Positions 42,103-51,200 are shown, counted from the stretch's first letter. The stretch is 64,000 bases of DNA from Kiritimatiellales bacterium (GCA_041656295.1 JBBADV010000001.1:124001-188000), one strand, 5' to 3'. The notes: generated by a model from the sequence alone, not told the origin. Numbers and translations: made by a program.

Positions 42103-43187
42103 TGTTTGGCGGCTTTTATCAGGGAAAACGGGTGTTGCTGACCGGACACACGGGGTTTAAAGGCAGCTGGTTGACCTGCTGGTTGCAGCGGCTCGGCGCC
42201 GAGGTTTGCGGTTGTGCTCTGCCACCGTCAACAGAACCGTCGCACTGGAGGCTGCTCAATCTCGATATACGCTCGGAGATGGTCGATATCCGTGATTCTC
42301 AGGCCTTGAAAAAACTGTTCAACGATTTCAAACCGGAGATTGTTTTCCATTTGGCGGCGCAGCCGCTGGTACGCGCGTCCTATCGCGATCCGGTTGGAAC
42401 CTGGTCAACGAACGTTATGGGTACGCTCAACGTGTTTGAAGCCTGCCGCAAAACGGAATCGGTTCTGGCGATTATCAATGTTACCAGCGACAAATGCTAC
42501 GAAAACCGTAAATGGGCGCGCGGCTATCGCGAAGACGACGCAATGGGCGGCTACGACCCCTACAGCGCATCCAAAGGCTGTTCGGAACTTTTAACGGCTT
42601 CGTACCGGAATTCTTATTTTAACAACGGCGAATTCGGACGGAAGCATCTTACTTTACTGGCCAGTTGCCGCGCCGGAAATGTAATCGGGGGCGGAGACTG
42701 GGCGGAGGACCGGCTGGTGCCGGATATCATGCGGGCAGTGAGCGAGAGACGTCCGGTGGATATCCGTAACCCGTATGCGACTCGTCCCTGGCAGCATGTG
42801 CTCGAACCGCTGAGCGGTTATCTGCTTGTCGGACGGTACCTGCTGGAAAAGAAACCGGAGTTTGCAGCCGGCTGGAATTTCGGGCCGGCGGATGATGCCG
42901 ATCTCTCCGTGCGCGAAGTAGTGGAAAACATCAAGCTGCACTGGGATCGGATCGACTACCGATTCGCTTTGGATGCGGAAGCGCCGCACGAGGCGCACCT
43001 GCTGAAGCTGGACTGCGCTAAAGCGCGGAAAGAACTGGGCTGGCATCCGGTATGGGACAGTGCGCGAACCTTTAAGAAGACTGTCGGATGGTATCGTGCA
43101 TATTATGAAACCGGTGCGGTGACAACTGAATCTGATATTTTGGAATACGAACGGGCTGTGAATTTAGGAGAAGTAACGAATGGATAG
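42102..43187 (+). CDS. rfbG: CDP-glucose 4,6-dehydratase (RfbG/DdhB)
   Basis: From the ATG overlapping the rfbF stop it has 361 residues; an earlier in-frame start would overlap rfbF needlessly. The extended SDR has NAD site VLLTGHTGFKGSWL, active-site Thr/Asp/Lys in NVTSDKCYEN and the pair YDPYSASKGCSE. It makes CDP-4-keto-6-deoxyglucose. Its 3' end overlaps rfbH by 8 bp. Confidence 0.95.
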   Translation: MFGGFYQGKRVLLTGHTGFKGSWLTCWLQRLGAEVCGCALPPSTEPSHWRLLNLDIRSEMVDIRDSQALKKLFNDFKPEIVFHLAAQPLVRASYRDPVGTWSTNVMGTLNVFEACRKTESVLAIINVTSDKCYENRKWARGYREDDAMGGYDPYSASKGCSELLTASYRNSYFNNGEFGRKHLTLLASCRAGNVIGGGDWAEDRLVPDIMRAVSERRPVDIRNPYATRPWQHVLEPLSGYLLVGRYLLEKKPEFAAGWNFGPADDADLSVREVVENIKLHWDRIDYRFALDAEAPHEAHLLKLDCAKARKELGWHPVWDSARTFKKTVGWYRAYYETGAVTTESDILEYERAVNLGEVTNG

Positions 43188-44499
43188 GGCGGGCACGTTA
43201 CGCAGTGAAATTCTGGGAAAAGTAAGAGAATTCTACAGTGCCGCCCATGACCGGAGCAGCGAGGCGTTTATTCCGGGAAAAACGCGGGTCAACTATGCCG
43301 GACGGGTTTTCGATGCAGAAGAGTTGGTTCAGCTTGTCGATTCCTCGCTGGATTTTTGGCTGACGGCCGGCCGCTATGCTGAAGAGTTCAGCGGTAAGCT
43401 GGAAGACTTTTATGACGTATCGGATGTTATCCTCACCAATTCCGGCTCGTCCTCGAACCTGCTGGCAATCTCTGCGTTGACTTCCGAAGCACTGGGCGAC
43501 CGGCGGTTGATCCCCGGCGACGAGGTCATTACGGTATCGGCAGGATTTCCGGCCACAGTCTCGCCGATTATCCAGAACCGGCTGATTCCGGTTTTTCTGG
43601 ATGTGGAGATCGGAACCTACAACATCGATACGTCAAAGCTGGACGAAGCCCGGTCTCCGGGAACAAAGGCGGTCTTTATCGCCCATACGCTGGGCAATCC
43701 GTTCAACCTCGATGCAGTCATCGCATTTTGCGAAAAACATGACCTGTGGCTGATCGAAGACAATTGTGATGCCCTCGGCAGCACGTACCGGGGAAAGCTT
43801 ACCGGAACTTTCGGCCACATTGCCACCGGCTCGTTTTATCCGGCGCATCACATCACCACCGGGGAGGGCGGCTGCGTGATTACGGATGACCCGCAATTGG
43901 CGCGCATCATCAAATCGTTCCGTGACTGGGGTCGCGACTGTTATTGCGAAGGCGGCGAGAACAACACCTGCGGATGCCGTTTCACCAAACAGTACGGGGC
44001 TCTTCCGGAAGGCTACGACCATAAGTATGTCTATTCGCATATCGGCTATAACCTCAAAATGACCGACATGCAGGCCGCCATCGGCGCGGCACAGATGGAC
44101 AAGCTGAAATCTTTTACCGCCCGGCGCAAAGAAAACTTCCGTCTGCTCACCGAAGGTTTCTGGGGATTGGAAGATTTCTTTATTCTGCCGCAGGCCACGG
44201 AGCACAGCGATCCTTCATGGTTCGCTTACATCCTCACATTGCAGGAAAACGTGCCGTTCAGCCGCGTTGAACTGGCACAGTATCTGGACCGGAACCTCAT
44301 CGAAACCCGCGGGCTGTTTGCGGGCAACCTGCTTCGCCAGCCGGGATACATGAACATCGAACACCGCACGGTCGGCGACCTGAAAAACACCGACTACATC
44401 ATGAACAGCACGCTCTTCATGGGCATATTTCCCGGATTGACGGAAGCAAAAATCAGTTATGTCATCGAAAAGGTGCGCGACTTTGTGAAACAGTTCTAA
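43180..44499 (+). CDS. rfbH: CDP-6-deoxy-4-keto-hexose 3-dehydrase (RfbH/DdhC)
   Basis: The 439-residue PLP/PMP enzyme of the aspartate aminotransferase fold carries both unusual hallmarks of the 3-dehydrase E1. The PLP-anchoring Lys is replaced by His (SFYPAHHITTGEGG). The [2Fe-2S] ligands follow the C-x57-C-x-C-x7-C pattern exactly: Cys196, Cys254, Cys256 and Cys264 (DNC, CYC and NNTC). It removes the 3-hydroxyl with electrons from a reductase, here probably the next gene. Length is normal. Confidence 0.96.
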   Translation: MDRAGTLRSEILGKVREFYSAAHDRSSEAFIPGKTRVNYAGRVFDAEELVQLVDSSLDFWLTAGRYAEEFSGKLEDFYDVSDVILTNSGSSSNLLAISALTSEALGDRRLIPGDEVITVSAGFPATVSPIIQNRLIPVFLDVEIGTYNIDTSKLDEARSPGTKAVFIAHTLGNPFNLDAVIAFCEKHDLWLIEDNCDALGSTYRGKLTGTFGHIATGSFYPAHHITTGEGGCVITDDPQLARIIKSFRDWGRDCYCEGGENNTCGCRFTKQYGALPEGYDHKYVYSHIGYNLKMTDMQAAIGAAQMDKLKSFTARRKENFRLLTEGFWGLEDFFILPQATEHSDPSWFAYILTLQENVPFSRVELAQYLDRNLIETRGLFAGNLLRQPGYMNIEHRTVGDLKNTDYIMNSTLFMGIFPGLTEAKISYVIEKVRDFVKQF

Positions 44500-44501
44500 G
44501 T

Positions 44502-45209
44502 ATGGCCAGTCCGGTAAAAATAAAAGCGACGGTTGCTGATGTGGAAAAACACACTGGATCGGTGGTGAGTTACCGTTTTATTCCGCAGGGCCGGGTGCCG
44601 AAATTTCATGCCGGACAGTTTTTACATCTCGCACTCGATGAATATCGTCCGGATTCACAGTGGCCGGAATCACGCGTTTTTTCTATCGCATCAGCGCCTT
44701 CTGAACGGCATGAAGAGCTGGCTGTAACCGTTTCAGTCAAGGGGCGGTTCACGGAGCGGATTTTCCAAACCTTGGGAAAAGGATCGGACTGCTGGCTGAA
44801 ACTGCCCTACGGCGAATTCCTTTTTCCGCCGGACCGGCATCTTGTGTTGATTGCCGGCGGAGTCGGAATTACGCCGTATCTGTCTTTGCTCAAGCAGATG
44901 CTGGAGAAAAAATCGGAGCAGGCAGTAAGGCTTTGTTATGGTGTCCGTTCGGCGGAAAATCATCTCTTCGGCGAACTGATTGAACGCTGTGAGACAGAAC
45001 TTCCGAGCTTTGAAAAAGAAGTCTGGTGTGAAGACGGTTCGGTCTCCGGCGAAAAGGGGATTCTGGATATTGATGCCATTCACGCCGCCGCGCCGGACGG
45101 TTCAATTTTTTATCTTTCGGGCCCGCCGGCGATGATCAGCGCGTTTAAAAACCGTTTACTCGATCTCGGCACAGACGCCGGGCGCATCCGTACAGATGAC
45201 TGGGAATAG
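44502..45209 (+). CDS. FAD/NAD(P)H reductase, DdhD/AscD-like but without ferredoxin domain
   Basis: The 235-residue ferredoxin-NADP reductase-like protein has an FAD-binding domain (FHAGQFLHLAL, SRVFSIASAP) and an NAD domain (LIAGGVGITPYLSLL, LSGPPAMISAF). The known glucoseen reductases DdhD/AscD are ~330 residues with an extra N-terminal plant-type [2Fe-2S] domain; that domain and its Cys cluster are missing. It starts 2 bp after rfbH and presumably feeds electrons to RfbH, either directly or through a separate ferredoxin. Confidence 0.88.
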   Translation: MASPVKIKATVADVEKHTGSVVSYRFIPQGRVPKFHAGQFLHLALDEYRPDSQWPESRVFSIASAPSERHEELAVTVSVKGRFTERIFQTLGKGSDCWLKLPYGEFLFPPDRHLVLIAGGVGITPYLSLLKQMLEKKSEQAVRLCYGVRSAENHLFGELIERCETELPSFEKEVWCEDGSVSGEKGILDIDAIHAAAPDGSIFYLSGPPAMISAFKNRLLDLGTDAGRIRTDDWE

Positions 45210-45217
45210 GGCAACGC

Positions 45218-46915
45218 ATGAAAGCGTCAGATTATATAGCGGATTTTTTGCATGCGAAAGGCGTACCGTTCATTTTTGAAATGATCGGCGGAATGGTTAC
45301 GCACATCATTGATTCTGTTCATCAGAAGGGGCATATCCGGATTGTCAGCATGCACCATGAACAGGCAGCCGGATTCGCGGCTGAGGCGGTAGGGCGCATG
45401 AGCGGAATTCCGGGGGTAGCGCTGGCAACCAGCGGGCCGGGGGCAACCAATCTGGTGACTGCTATCGGAAGCTGCTACTTCGATTCGGTGCCAACGGTTT
45501 TCATTACCGGGCAGGTTAATACGACCGAGCTTTCCGGCGACCGGGCAATCCGTCAGCAGGGCTTTCAGGAAACCGATATCGTATCGATTGTAAAGCCGGT
45601 TACCAAAGCAGCCTGGCTGGTGAAAACAGCGGAGGAACTTTCGTTGATTCTTGAGCAGGCATTTCAGCTGGCTGTTGAAGGCCGGCCCGGACCGGTTCTG
45701 ATTGATATTCCCATGGATGTGCAGCGCATGAAAGTGGTACCGCTGCTGGCTGAACCCGTGAGCAGAAAACCGGTTGCAGAGGAGACTCTTGAATTCGCCG
45801 GGCGGGCATTAAACGCTTTGACTGCGGCTGAAAAACCGCTGCTGCTGGCGGGCGGAGGTATCCGTTCCGCCGGTGCAACGACGCAGTTTCGCAAAATGAC
45901 AGATTTATTGAATATTCCGGTGGTTTGTTCACTGATGGGTCTGGACGTACTGCCTTTCAGTCATCCGTTAAAAGTTGGAATGATCGGCACGTATGGCAAC
46001 CGTTGGGCGAATCAGGCTCTAATGAAGAGTGATTGCCTGCTCGTGCTGGGCAGCCGGCTAGATGTCCGGCAGACGGGAGCGGATGCAGCCGGCTTCAAAG
46101 GGGATCGCCGGATTTTTCATGTGGACTGTGAACCGGGTCAGCTCAACAACCGGGTGACCGGGTGTGATATATGTGTGGCGCATCTGTCAGATTTTGTTAC
46201 GGCCATGCTTCAGGTCGCGGTCGATGTTCCGCGCCGCAAACGGACGGACTGGAACGAGTGGATATCCGGCAAGCGAAGTCTTGCGCCGGATACGGAAGAA
46301 CTTAAGGGCTGCAAAGGCATCAATCCGAACAGTTTTATTCATACGCTGTCCGCCGCATCCGTGGAAGCTTCGGCCATTCTGGCCGATGTCGGCAAACACC
46401 AGATGTGGGCGGCGCAATCGATCGAGATCGGTAAGGAACAGCGGTTCCTGGTGTCAGGCGGCATGGGTTCCATGGGTTTCGCGCTGCCCGCGGCCATCGG
46501 AGCAACGCTGTCTTCCGGCAGGCCGGTGGTGGTAGTGGCGGGGGATGGCGGCATGCAATGTAATATTCAGGAACTCGAGACCATTTCTCTGCACAAGCTC
46601 CCGGTGAAAATAGTTATCCTGAATAACAACAGTCTCGGAATGGTCGGGCAGTTCCAGGAGGAATATTTCGAATCGCGGATGCAGTCAACCATTTGGGGTT
46701 ACAGCGCCCCGGACTTTGAGGCGGTTGCCCGTGCATACCGGATTTCCGCAAAAACGATCCGGAACCCTGAAGAAGTGGATGCGGCGGTTCAGTGGCTCTG
46801 GAGTGATCCCGGCGCACCTGCACTGCTGAATGTGATCATCGATGTGGATACAAAAGTTTTTCCGAAAACATCCTACGGGCGGGTTCTTGATGACATGGAT
46901 CCCCGTCGTGAGTGA
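45218..46915 (+). CDS. ThDP-dependent acetolactate-synthase-like enzyme, YerE type
   Basis: The 565-residue ThDP enzyme has catalytic Glu in SMHHEQAAGFAAEAVGRMSG, a substrate loop (ATSGPGATNLVTAIG), a central FAD-binding-like domain, and the cofactor motif GDGG...NN (residues ~440-475, ending ILNNNSLGMV). By sequence it would be called acetolactate synthase. It lies inside a CDP-dideoxyhexose operon and has no regulatory-subunit gene beside it. YerE of Yersinia pseudotuberculosis uses pyruvate to add an acetyl branch at C4 of a CDP-3,6-dideoxy-4-ketohexose, and this context favours that role. Confidence 0.85.
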   Translation: MKASDYIADFLHAKGVPFIFEMIGGMVTHIIDSVHQKGHIRIVSMHHEQAAGFAAEAVGRMSGIPGVALATSGPGATNLVTAIGSCYFDSVPTVFITGQVNTTELSGDRAIRQQGFQETDIVSIVKPVTKAAWLVKTAEELSLILEQAFQLAVEGRPGPVLIDIPMDVQRMKVVPLLAEPVSRKPVAEETLEFAGRALNALTAAEKPLLLAGGGIRSAGATTQFRKMTDLLNIPVVCSLMGLDVLPFSHPLKVGMIGTYGNRWANQALMKSDCLLVLGSRLDVRQTGADAAGFKGDRRIFHVDCEPGQLNNRVTGCDICVAHLSDFVTAMLQVAVDVPRRKRTDWNEWISGKRSLAPDTEELKGCKGINPNSFIHTLSAASVEASAILADVGKHQMWAAQSIEIGKEQRFLVSGGMGSMGFALPAAIGATLSSGRPVVVVAGDGGMQCNIQELETISLHKLPVKIVILNNNSLGMVGQFQEEYFESRMQSTIWGYSAPDFEAVARAYRISAKTIRNPEEVDAAVQWLWSDPGAPALLNVIIDVDTKVFPKTSYGRVLDDMDPRRE

Positions 46916-46920
46916 GTCCG

Positions 46921-47874
46921 ATGAACGAACTTTCTAAAAAACGGATTTTTCTTACCGGCGGCACCGGCCTGTTCGGTAAATGGCTACTGGACCGTTGCAA
47001 AACTCTGGAAACAGAACTGGTTGTTCTGAGCCGGAATCCGCAGCAATTTCTTAGGCAGTCGCCGGCCTTTGGAAAAAATAAAAACATAACATTCATTCAG
47101 GGCGATGTGCGGGATTTCAATTTTCCAGACGGCCCGTTCGATTATGTCATTCATGCGGCGACTGAAACCGGCGCAAAGCTGGAAAAGGAAAATCCGACCG
47201 AACTGTATTCTGTGATTGTCGATGGAACCCGGCGGGTCCTCGAATTTTCAAGACAGACAGGTATTAAGCGGCTTCTATATGTCAGTTCCGGCGCGGTCTA
47301 TGGCGTTCAGCCTCCGGAACTGTCTCATATTCCGGAGACGTTCCCGTGCAATCCGGTTACAGTTTATGGAAAAGGCAAGCTTCAGGCTGAACAGATGTGT
47401 TTAGCATCCGGTATCGAAACCGTTATTGTCCGGCCGTTTGCTTTTGTCGGGCCGTGGCTTCCGCTGGATGCACATTTTGCCATCGGTAATTTCATCGGAA
47501 ACTGCCTGCGCAATGAGCCGGTCGAAATTAAAGGTGACGGCACACCGTTGCGCTCTTATATGTATGGGTCTGATCTTGCAGACTGGCTGCTGACACTTCT
47601 GCTCAAGGGGCGATTCGGAGAAGCGTATAATGTGGGGTCTGAAGAGGCGATCAGCATCGCCAATCTGGCCCGGCTGGTTCGTTCGGTTTCTGGAGCGGAG
47701 AACGAAATTAGAGTTGCACAAGAGACAGTACGGGGTGCCTCGGCTATGCGATATATTCCCTCTACACAAAAAATTTTTGACGAGCTAGGTCTGCGCTTGC
47801 AAATAGAGTTGAAGAATGCCATCGACAAAACAGTCTGTTGGTATTTGTTTCAGAGAAAATGTGCACAGGCATAA
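46921..47874 (+). CDS. Extended SDR sugar reductase/epimerase, YerF-like by position
   Basis: From ATG 46921 it has 317 residues; a GTG at 46912 overlapping the previous stop is an alternative. It has NAD(P) motif FLTGGTGLFGKWLL, catalytic Ser/Tyr/Lys in YVSSGAVYG and VYGKGKLQAEQ, and a nucleotide-sugar binding C-terminus. Last in the rfbF operon, it is well placed to reduce the two-carbon side-chain ketone (the YerF step), though it could instead epimerise or reduce C4. By sequence only a sugar-nucleotide SDR can be claimed. Confidence 0.82.
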   Translation: MNELSKKRIFLTGGTGLFGKWLLDRCKTLETELVVLSRNPQQFLRQSPAFGKNKNITFIQGDVRDFNFPDGPFDYVIHAATETGAKLEKENPTELYSVIVDGTRRVLEFSRQTGIKRLLYVSSGAVYGVQPPELSHIPETFPCNPVTVYGKGKLQAEQMCLASGIETVIVRPFAFVGPWLPLDAHFAIGNFIGNCLRNEPVEIKGDGTPLRSYMYGSDLADWLLTLLLKGRFGEAYNVGSEEAISIANLARLVRSVSGAENEIRVAQETVRGASAMRYIPSTQKIFDELGLRLQIELKNAIDKTVCWYLFQRKCAQA

Positions 47875-48010
47875 GGACGGTCATTAGATCGTGCGTTGGA
47901 TAGGAGTGATTAACGATAGTTACATAATGATCGAAATAGTTGTAACTGGCACTGGAGCAGATTTAGCTTAAAAGCTTATTGCCGGTTAGGATGGGAGAAA
48001 GCCGTTTTCT

Positions 48011-48856
48011 ATGGATACAAACAAAAATATTTCAGTAATTGCTGTTGTCTATAATGAAGCACAGCGAATCGAAAATTTTCTGAAATCATTCCGATGGAGT
48101 AATGATCTTATTATTGTTGATAAATCATCAACGGATAATACACGGGACATTGTGCTGCAATACACCCCGAATCTTATAATTGTACCTTATAGCGATACCG
48201 GGGATGAAATAAAGTATGGTGTTGAAATCGCTAAAAACGAGTGGATCATGACGGTTACCGCGTCAGACACAATTCACCCGGAACTGGTTTTTGAATTACT
48301 GAATTTGATTAATCGGGAGGATTTTGATTGCGACGTTGTTTCGCTCCCTTTTGCGTTATATGTGTTTGGAATACGAAACCCCAAACGTTCCCCATGGCGT
48401 GCGACATCCAAAAAGCTTTTGATGAAAAAAACTGCGCTAAAAACGTCAACAGAAGTTCATCACGAGATTTCTGCAGCGTCCAACAAGATATATAAGATGG
48501 GGTATCGGGAGAAAATAAATTTATATCATCTGACACATGAGAATATGGCGACATTCTTCGAGCGGCACAATCGCTATACACGGCTTGAGGCGGGGTTGTT
48601 CCAGGATGAAAAAATTGCATTGAAAACCAGCCTGCGAGACTTGTTTGAGTCAATAAATTTTATCTTATTTAAGAAAAAAAGTTACCTGTTGGGATGGGAC
48701 GGTATAGCAGTAGGCTTGGCTTATATTTCCTATTATATAATGAAATACCTTTATGTATGGGAACGGTTTAGAGGTAAAGGATCTGATGTGTATAAGGACA
48801 TCCATCAGCAAATATTCAGCATATGGGATGCCCGTCCCGGCGACACTAAAAAGTAA
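48011..48856 (+). CDS. Family 2 glycosyltransferase (WaaE/KdtX-like)
   Basis: The 281-residue GT-A enzyme shows ISVIAVVYNEAQRIENFLKS, DDLIIVDKSSTDNT-like (NDLIIVDKSSTDN) and a DXD-equivalent TASDTIHPELV. Similar proteins (WaaE, glucosyltransferases of LPS cores) start with the same VYNE motif. A gap of 135 bp without promoter-like features separates it from the sugar operon, so it may be the transferase for that sugar. Confidence 0.85.
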   Translation: MDTNKNISVIAVVYNEAQRIENFLKSFRWSNDLIIVDKSSTDNTRDIVLQYTPNLIIVPYSDTGDEIKYGVEIAKNEWIMTVTASDTIHPELVFELLNLINREDFDCDVVSLPFALYVFGIRNPKRSPWRATSKKLLMKKTALKTSTEVHHEISAASNKIYKMGYREKINLYHLTHENMATFFERHNRYTRLEAGLFQDEKIALKTSLRDLFESINFILFKKKSYLLGWDGIAVGLAYISYYIMKYLYVWERFRGKGSDVYKDIHQQIFSIWDARPGDTKK

Positions 48857-49000
48857 GTGGTTTCGGAACTTTTTTCGCCGCTTCGTCCAGGCAGGCGATG
48901 TCCTTCGTTTTTCGGATATCCGGAAATGGAGGGCCTCGAAATAGGCTACTTGGGCGGACAAAAAACATGATATTTTGATCATAGTATGTATTGATTTACT

Positions 49001-49014
49001 ATACATATATGTAT
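49001..49014. promoter_or_regulatory. Candidate AbiEi operator
   Basis: ATACATATATGTAT is a perfect 14-bp palindrome ending 11 bp before the AbiEi ATG, with a partial inverted partner (ATAGTATGTAT) at 48981. AbiEi antitoxins repress their own operon through inverted repeats in this position. Confidence 0.5.
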
Positions 49015-49025
49015 TAAATATCACC

Positions 49026-49661
49026 ATGAATTCTCTAAGAGATCAGATTGAAAGCGATGAGTTTGACTATCAGGTTTTAATGGATGCCCTGTCGGATTAT
49101 GCGGCTCCAAGGGCACGTGTTACCGCGTTGTTGCGTTCCGGGGAAATTATTCGGGTTAAGAAGGGGCTGTATGTGTTTGGCCCGCACCGCCGGAAGTTTC
49201 CAGTCTGCAGGGAACTGCTCGCTAATCTGATTTACGGACCTTCGGTTGTTTCGCTGGAAAGTGCGCTGGCTTATTACCGGCTGATTCCGGAGCGGGTTGA
49301 TGCAGTCACATCGGTGACGACCGGGCGTCCCGGCAGATTTGAAACGCCTCTGGGACTTTTTATTTATCGGCCGACACCTGGGCTTTCTCTCGGAATCGAC
49401 CGGTTGACCGGATCGGCGAACCGGGCTTTTTTGATGGCAGTGCCCGAGCGGGCGCTTGCGGACAAAATCAGGGAGGATCGCGCAACGGGGTTGCGTACGC
49501 AGCAGGATATGGAGGTTTATCTCTACGAAAATCTAAGGATGGAGCCGGAAGCCGTTCGCGATTTCAGTCCGGATATGCTCGAACAGCTGGCAGAGTGTCT
49601 TTGCTCACATAAGGTGCGTGTATTAGCCGGATTGGTCCGGTCTGCAAGGAGAAAACAATGA
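49026..49661 (+). CDS. AbiEi-type antitoxin / transcriptional regulator
   Basis: From ATG 49026 it has 211 residues. An N-terminal winged helix (ARVTALLRSGEIIRVKKGLY, then VFGP) is followed by the AbiEi core (GPSVVSLESALAYYRLIPER, VTSVTTGRPGRFETPLGLFI) and a C-terminal helical part. It represses the operon and neutralises the AbiEii nucleotidyltransferase in this type IV toxin-antitoxin/phage-exclusion system. It overlaps abiEii by 4 bp. Confidence 0.9.
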   Translation: MNSLRDQIESDEFDYQVLMDALSDYAAPRARVTALLRSGEIIRVKKGLYVFGPHRRKFPVCRELLANLIYGPSVVSLESALAYYRLIPERVDAVTSVTTGRPGRFETPLGLFIYRPTPGLSLGIDRLTGSANRAFLMAVPERALADKIREDRATGLRTQQDMEVYLYENLRMEPEAVRDFSPDMLEQLAECLCSHKVRVLAGLVRSARRKQ

Positions 49662-50539
49662 ACCTTGCGATAAAAACGATGCTGGAACGGTATGACTGCC
49701 GCGATGCCGGGGATGTGGAGAATGCCTTGCGGGAAGTTTTTCAGGAACTGGCGCTTCTGGGGCTTTGGCGGGCGAAATTTTTTGAGCATGCTGCATTTTA
49801 CGGGGGTACGGCTCTCAGGATTCTATACGGGTTACCCCGGTTCTCGGAAGATCTCGACTTTTCATTGTTAACGCCGGACCCTGGATTTAAATGGGGTGCG
49901 TATTGCACTTCAATCGAACGGGAACTGAATGCATGGGGATTTCCGGTTACGGTGACGGAAAAAACAAAAGATGCGGGAAGCGCGATTGAATCAGCTTTTT
50001 TAAAAGCAGATACCCTGACACAGATGCTGCTGATTGAAACGCCGAAGCCGTTGAGGACGGGAATACATGGCGATCAACGCCTGCGAATTAAGCTGGAAGT
50101 GGATACGAATCCTCCGCCGGATTTTAAAACAGAAACCAAGTTTTTGATGCAGCCTTTTGCTTTCCCGGTTCGGGTGTATGCCGAATCATCACTTTTTGCC
50201 GGCAAAATGCACGCTGTGCTGTGTCGCGCATGGGGTAGACGGGTCAAGGGACGGGACTGGTATGATTTGGTTTGGTATGTAGCCCGCAACACACCGCTTG
50301 ACCTTCATCACCTGGAACAGCGGATGCGTCAAGCCGGGCACTGGAACTCTCCGGAGCCGATGAATGAGGATATATTCAGAGAACTGTTGGCAAAACGGAT
50401 TGCTGCGGTGGATATTGACTCCGCAAAAAAAGATGCGGAACGGTTTGTTAGCGATCCGGATTCGATAGTCGTCTGGTCGCAGGATTTTTTCCGGCAGATA
50501 GCAAAGAGGATAACAGTTCAACAAGCAGAACAGGCCTGA
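49658..50539 (+). CDS. AbiEii-type nucleotidyltransferase toxin
   Basis: The 293-residue MNT-fold nucleotidyltransferase has motif I/II GGTALRILYGLPRFSEDLDF (Gly-Gly-Thr and the Asp-x-Asp metal pair), motif III LRIKLEVDTN and motif IV (SLFAGKMHAVLCRAWGRRVK, with GRDWYDLVWY). All four AbiEii motifs are present, so it should be active. It probably adds nucleotides to tRNA or another RNA target. Coupling to the antitoxin is by an ATGA overlap. Confidence 0.92.
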   Translation: MNLAIKTMLERYDCRDAGDVENALREVFQELALLGLWRAKFFEHAAFYGGTALRILYGLPRFSEDLDFSLLTPDPGFKWGAYCTSIERELNAWGFPVTVTEKTKDAGSAIESAFLKADTLTQMLLIETPKPLRTGIHGDQRLRIKLEVDTNPPPDFKTETKFLMQPFAFPVRVYAESSLFAGKMHAVLCRAWGRRVKGRDWYDLVWYVARNTPLDLHHLEQRMRQAGHWNSPEPMNEDIFRELLAKRIAAVDIDSAKKDAERFVSDPDSIVVWSQDFFRQIAKRITVQQAEQA

Positions 50540-50559
50540 ACGTTTGGCTCTCGTCCATC

Positions 50560-51200
50560 GAAAAAACGGAGAATGCGACAACGCCGGTGATTACTTTTCT
50601 TGTCGGACAGATGGTCGGGGAAAAACATGGGGCAGGCATTCCTGCCTGCCCTTTTTCATCGTTGGCAAAGGGAATGCCAATTCTGCGGGATTCTCCGGAT
50701 ACAGAGCAGACTGGAAAGTCTGCTCCACGATGCTGCACCCTGAGCCTTTTCCTGTCTTGCCGGACAGATGGTCGGGGGAAACGTGGGGCAGGCATTCCTG
50801 CCTGCCCTTTTTCATAGTGAATTGAGCAGGCAGAAGGGAATGTCAATTCTGCAGGATTCTCCGGATGCAGAGCAGACTGGAAAGTCTGCTCCACGTCTTT
50901 GCCACTCAGGCCTTCGTTCTTTGTATTTTCCAATTATTTTCCGGCAGGACGGATATTATTTATCCTGTAAATCCTGTCCAATATATCTACCGGATTCTCC
51001 GGATACAGAGCAGACTGGAAAGTCTGCTCCACATCGCTACGACCTGAGCCTTTTCCTGTCTTGCCGGGCAGATAGTCGGGGAAAAACGTGGGGCAGGCAT
51101 TCCTGCCTGCCCTTTTTCATGGTGAATTGAGCAGGCAGAAGGGAATGTCAATTCTGCCGCATTCTCCGGACATTGAGCAGACTGGAAAGTCTGCTCCACT
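50560..51200. repeat. Composite block of repeated hairpins
   Basis: Two alternating hairpins recur. GGGCAGGCA/TGCCTGCCC with loop TTCC occurs at 50630, 50786 and 51091, each followed by CTTTTTC. GAGCAGACT/AGTCTGCTC with loop GGAA occurs at 50704, 50870, 51008 and 51175. Linker phrases such as GGATTCTCCGGATACAGAGC and GCCTTTTCCTGTCTTGCCGG are also repeated. There is no gene in 50540-51299. The T-tracted hairpin could serve as a terminator for the abiE operon. Confidence 0.85.

Noticed and set aside
45218..46915. Branched-chain amino-acid acetolactate synthase (ilvB)
   Set aside because: Possible by sequence, but there is no ilvN or ilvC nearby and the gene is inside a CDP-sugar operon; YerE-type role preferred.
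50560..51200. CRISPR array
   Set aside because: Units are unequal, the 'spacers' are themselves repeated, each unit is a self-complementary hairpin, and no cas genes are near.
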